Shown here in pieces: positions 5,228-5,567 of a DNA stretch of 5,567 nucleotides (the stretch's first letter is position 1; each line of letters begins with the position of its first letter). The position numbers and the translations under genes were made by a program. The notes beneath the pieces were generated by a model that worked only from the letters and a program-made list of their open reading frames with translations, did not search any database and was not told the DNA's origin. This DNA comes from Candidatus Nitrosopolaris rasttigaisensis. Its GTDB lineage: Archaea > Thermoproteota > Nitrososphaeria > Nitrososphaerales > Nitrososphaeraceae. The stretch lies in contig CAKOFP010000256.1 in the NCBI GenBank assembly GCA_933226995.1, forward strand, positions 1 to 5,567, in the 5' to 3' direction.

Positions 5228-5567
5228 ATGACAATATCTCTTGTGGCAGCTGAATATGAGCCGAAGGGAATTCGATCCACGACCTTTGATAAAACTGTAG
5301 TTCTCAGAGGGACCACATTGCTTAAACGAGGTTTTGCTCATATGCAAAAGCATGGTGTTGTAATGGATGTCACAAATGTTGAGCAGTCGCAAATTGCTGA
5401 AGATGCCGGAGCTGTTGCTGTTATGGTACTAGACAAGTTGCCTTACGACGTTAGAAAGTCTGGCGGCGTAGCTAGAACTGCCAGTGTCAAGATAATCGAA
5501 GACATCATGGACGCCGTCACTATTCCGGTTATGGCCAAATGTCGTATTGGGCATGTTTCAGAAGCTA
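5228..5567 (+). CDS. pdxS: Pyridoxal 5'-phosphate synthase lyase subunit PdxS (N-terminal part)
   Basis: PdxS, with its glutaminase partner PdxT, makes pyridoxal 5'-phosphate from ribose 5-phosphate, glyceraldehyde 3-phosphate and glutamine-derived ammonia in the cytoplasm. The 113 residues before the window edge cover the first third of the TIM-barrel enzyme. Visible are GFAHMQKHGVVMDVTNVEQ (35-53), IAEDAGAVAVMVLDKLPYDV (56-75), KSGGVAR (77-83) and PVMAKCRIGH (100-109). By comparison with the Bacillus subtilis enzyme, D47 matches Asp24 and K104 matches Lys81, the lysine that forms the first imine; the 57-residue spacing is identical. The second lysine lies beyond the window. About 23 extra residues precede the bacterial N-terminus, and the ATG at 5228 is supported by the TATA box. 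It is divergent from the small membrane gene. pdxT is not in view. Confidence 0.96.
   Translation, partial: MTISLVAAEYEPKGIRSTTFDKTVVLRGTTLLKRGFAHMQKHGVVMDVTNVEQSQIAEDAGAVAVMVLDKLPYDVRKSGGVARTASVKIIEDIMDAVTIPVMAKCRIGHVSEA

Overview
The window looks like a chromosomal or fosmid fragment of an ammonia-oxidizing archaeon (Thaumarchaeota/Nitrososphaeria), probably the soil group I.1b (Nitrososphaerales). The main evidence is an intact 216-residue archaeal-type amoA with amoX just 5' of it. amoC and amoB are not adjacent: the gene after amoA is a convergent metabolic gene. As I recall, dispersed amo genes are typical of group I.1b, whereas marine group I.1a keeps amoA, amoX, amoC and amoB together. 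The other genes (a two-subunit 2-oxoacid:ferredoxin oxidoreductase and PdxS) and the archaeal TATA boxes about 25-30 bp before start codons fit this. The lineage call comes from memory of these proteins, not from a tree.

Layout. Positions 1-95 hold the C-terminal 30 codons of an unrecognised plus-strand gene, followed by a stem-loop and a T-rich terminator. amoX (334-630) and amoA (801-1451) follow on the plus strand. Each has its own TATA box almost directly before the ATG and its own T-rich 3' end, so they look like separate, leaderless or nearly leaderless transcripts. From 1649 to 5076 everything is on the minus strand. Read 5' to 3', the order is a 45-aa single-pass membrane protein, a 51-aa cysteine-rich putative metal-binding protein, korA (fused gamma-alpha subunit) and korB (beta subunit). 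korA and korB overlap by 11 nt and are probably translationally coupled. A plus-strand pdxS begins at 5228, divergent from the small membrane gene, and runs off the window.

How the genes work together. AmoA and AmoX are parts of the membrane ammonia monooxygenase that starts energy metabolism. KorAB interconverts 2-oxoacids and acyl-CoAs with ferredoxin, linking acetyl-CoA or succinyl-CoA from carbon fixation to pyruvate or 2-oxoglutarate. PdxS makes pyridoxal 5'-phosphate. No mobile element, CRISPR array, tRNA or rRNA was seen. I found no clear undescribed system. The most useful non-routine points are two small genes on the minus strand, a puzzling korA start (a Shine-Dalgarno followed by an out-of-frame ATG), and the contrast between leaderless-type and Shine-Dalgarno-type genes.
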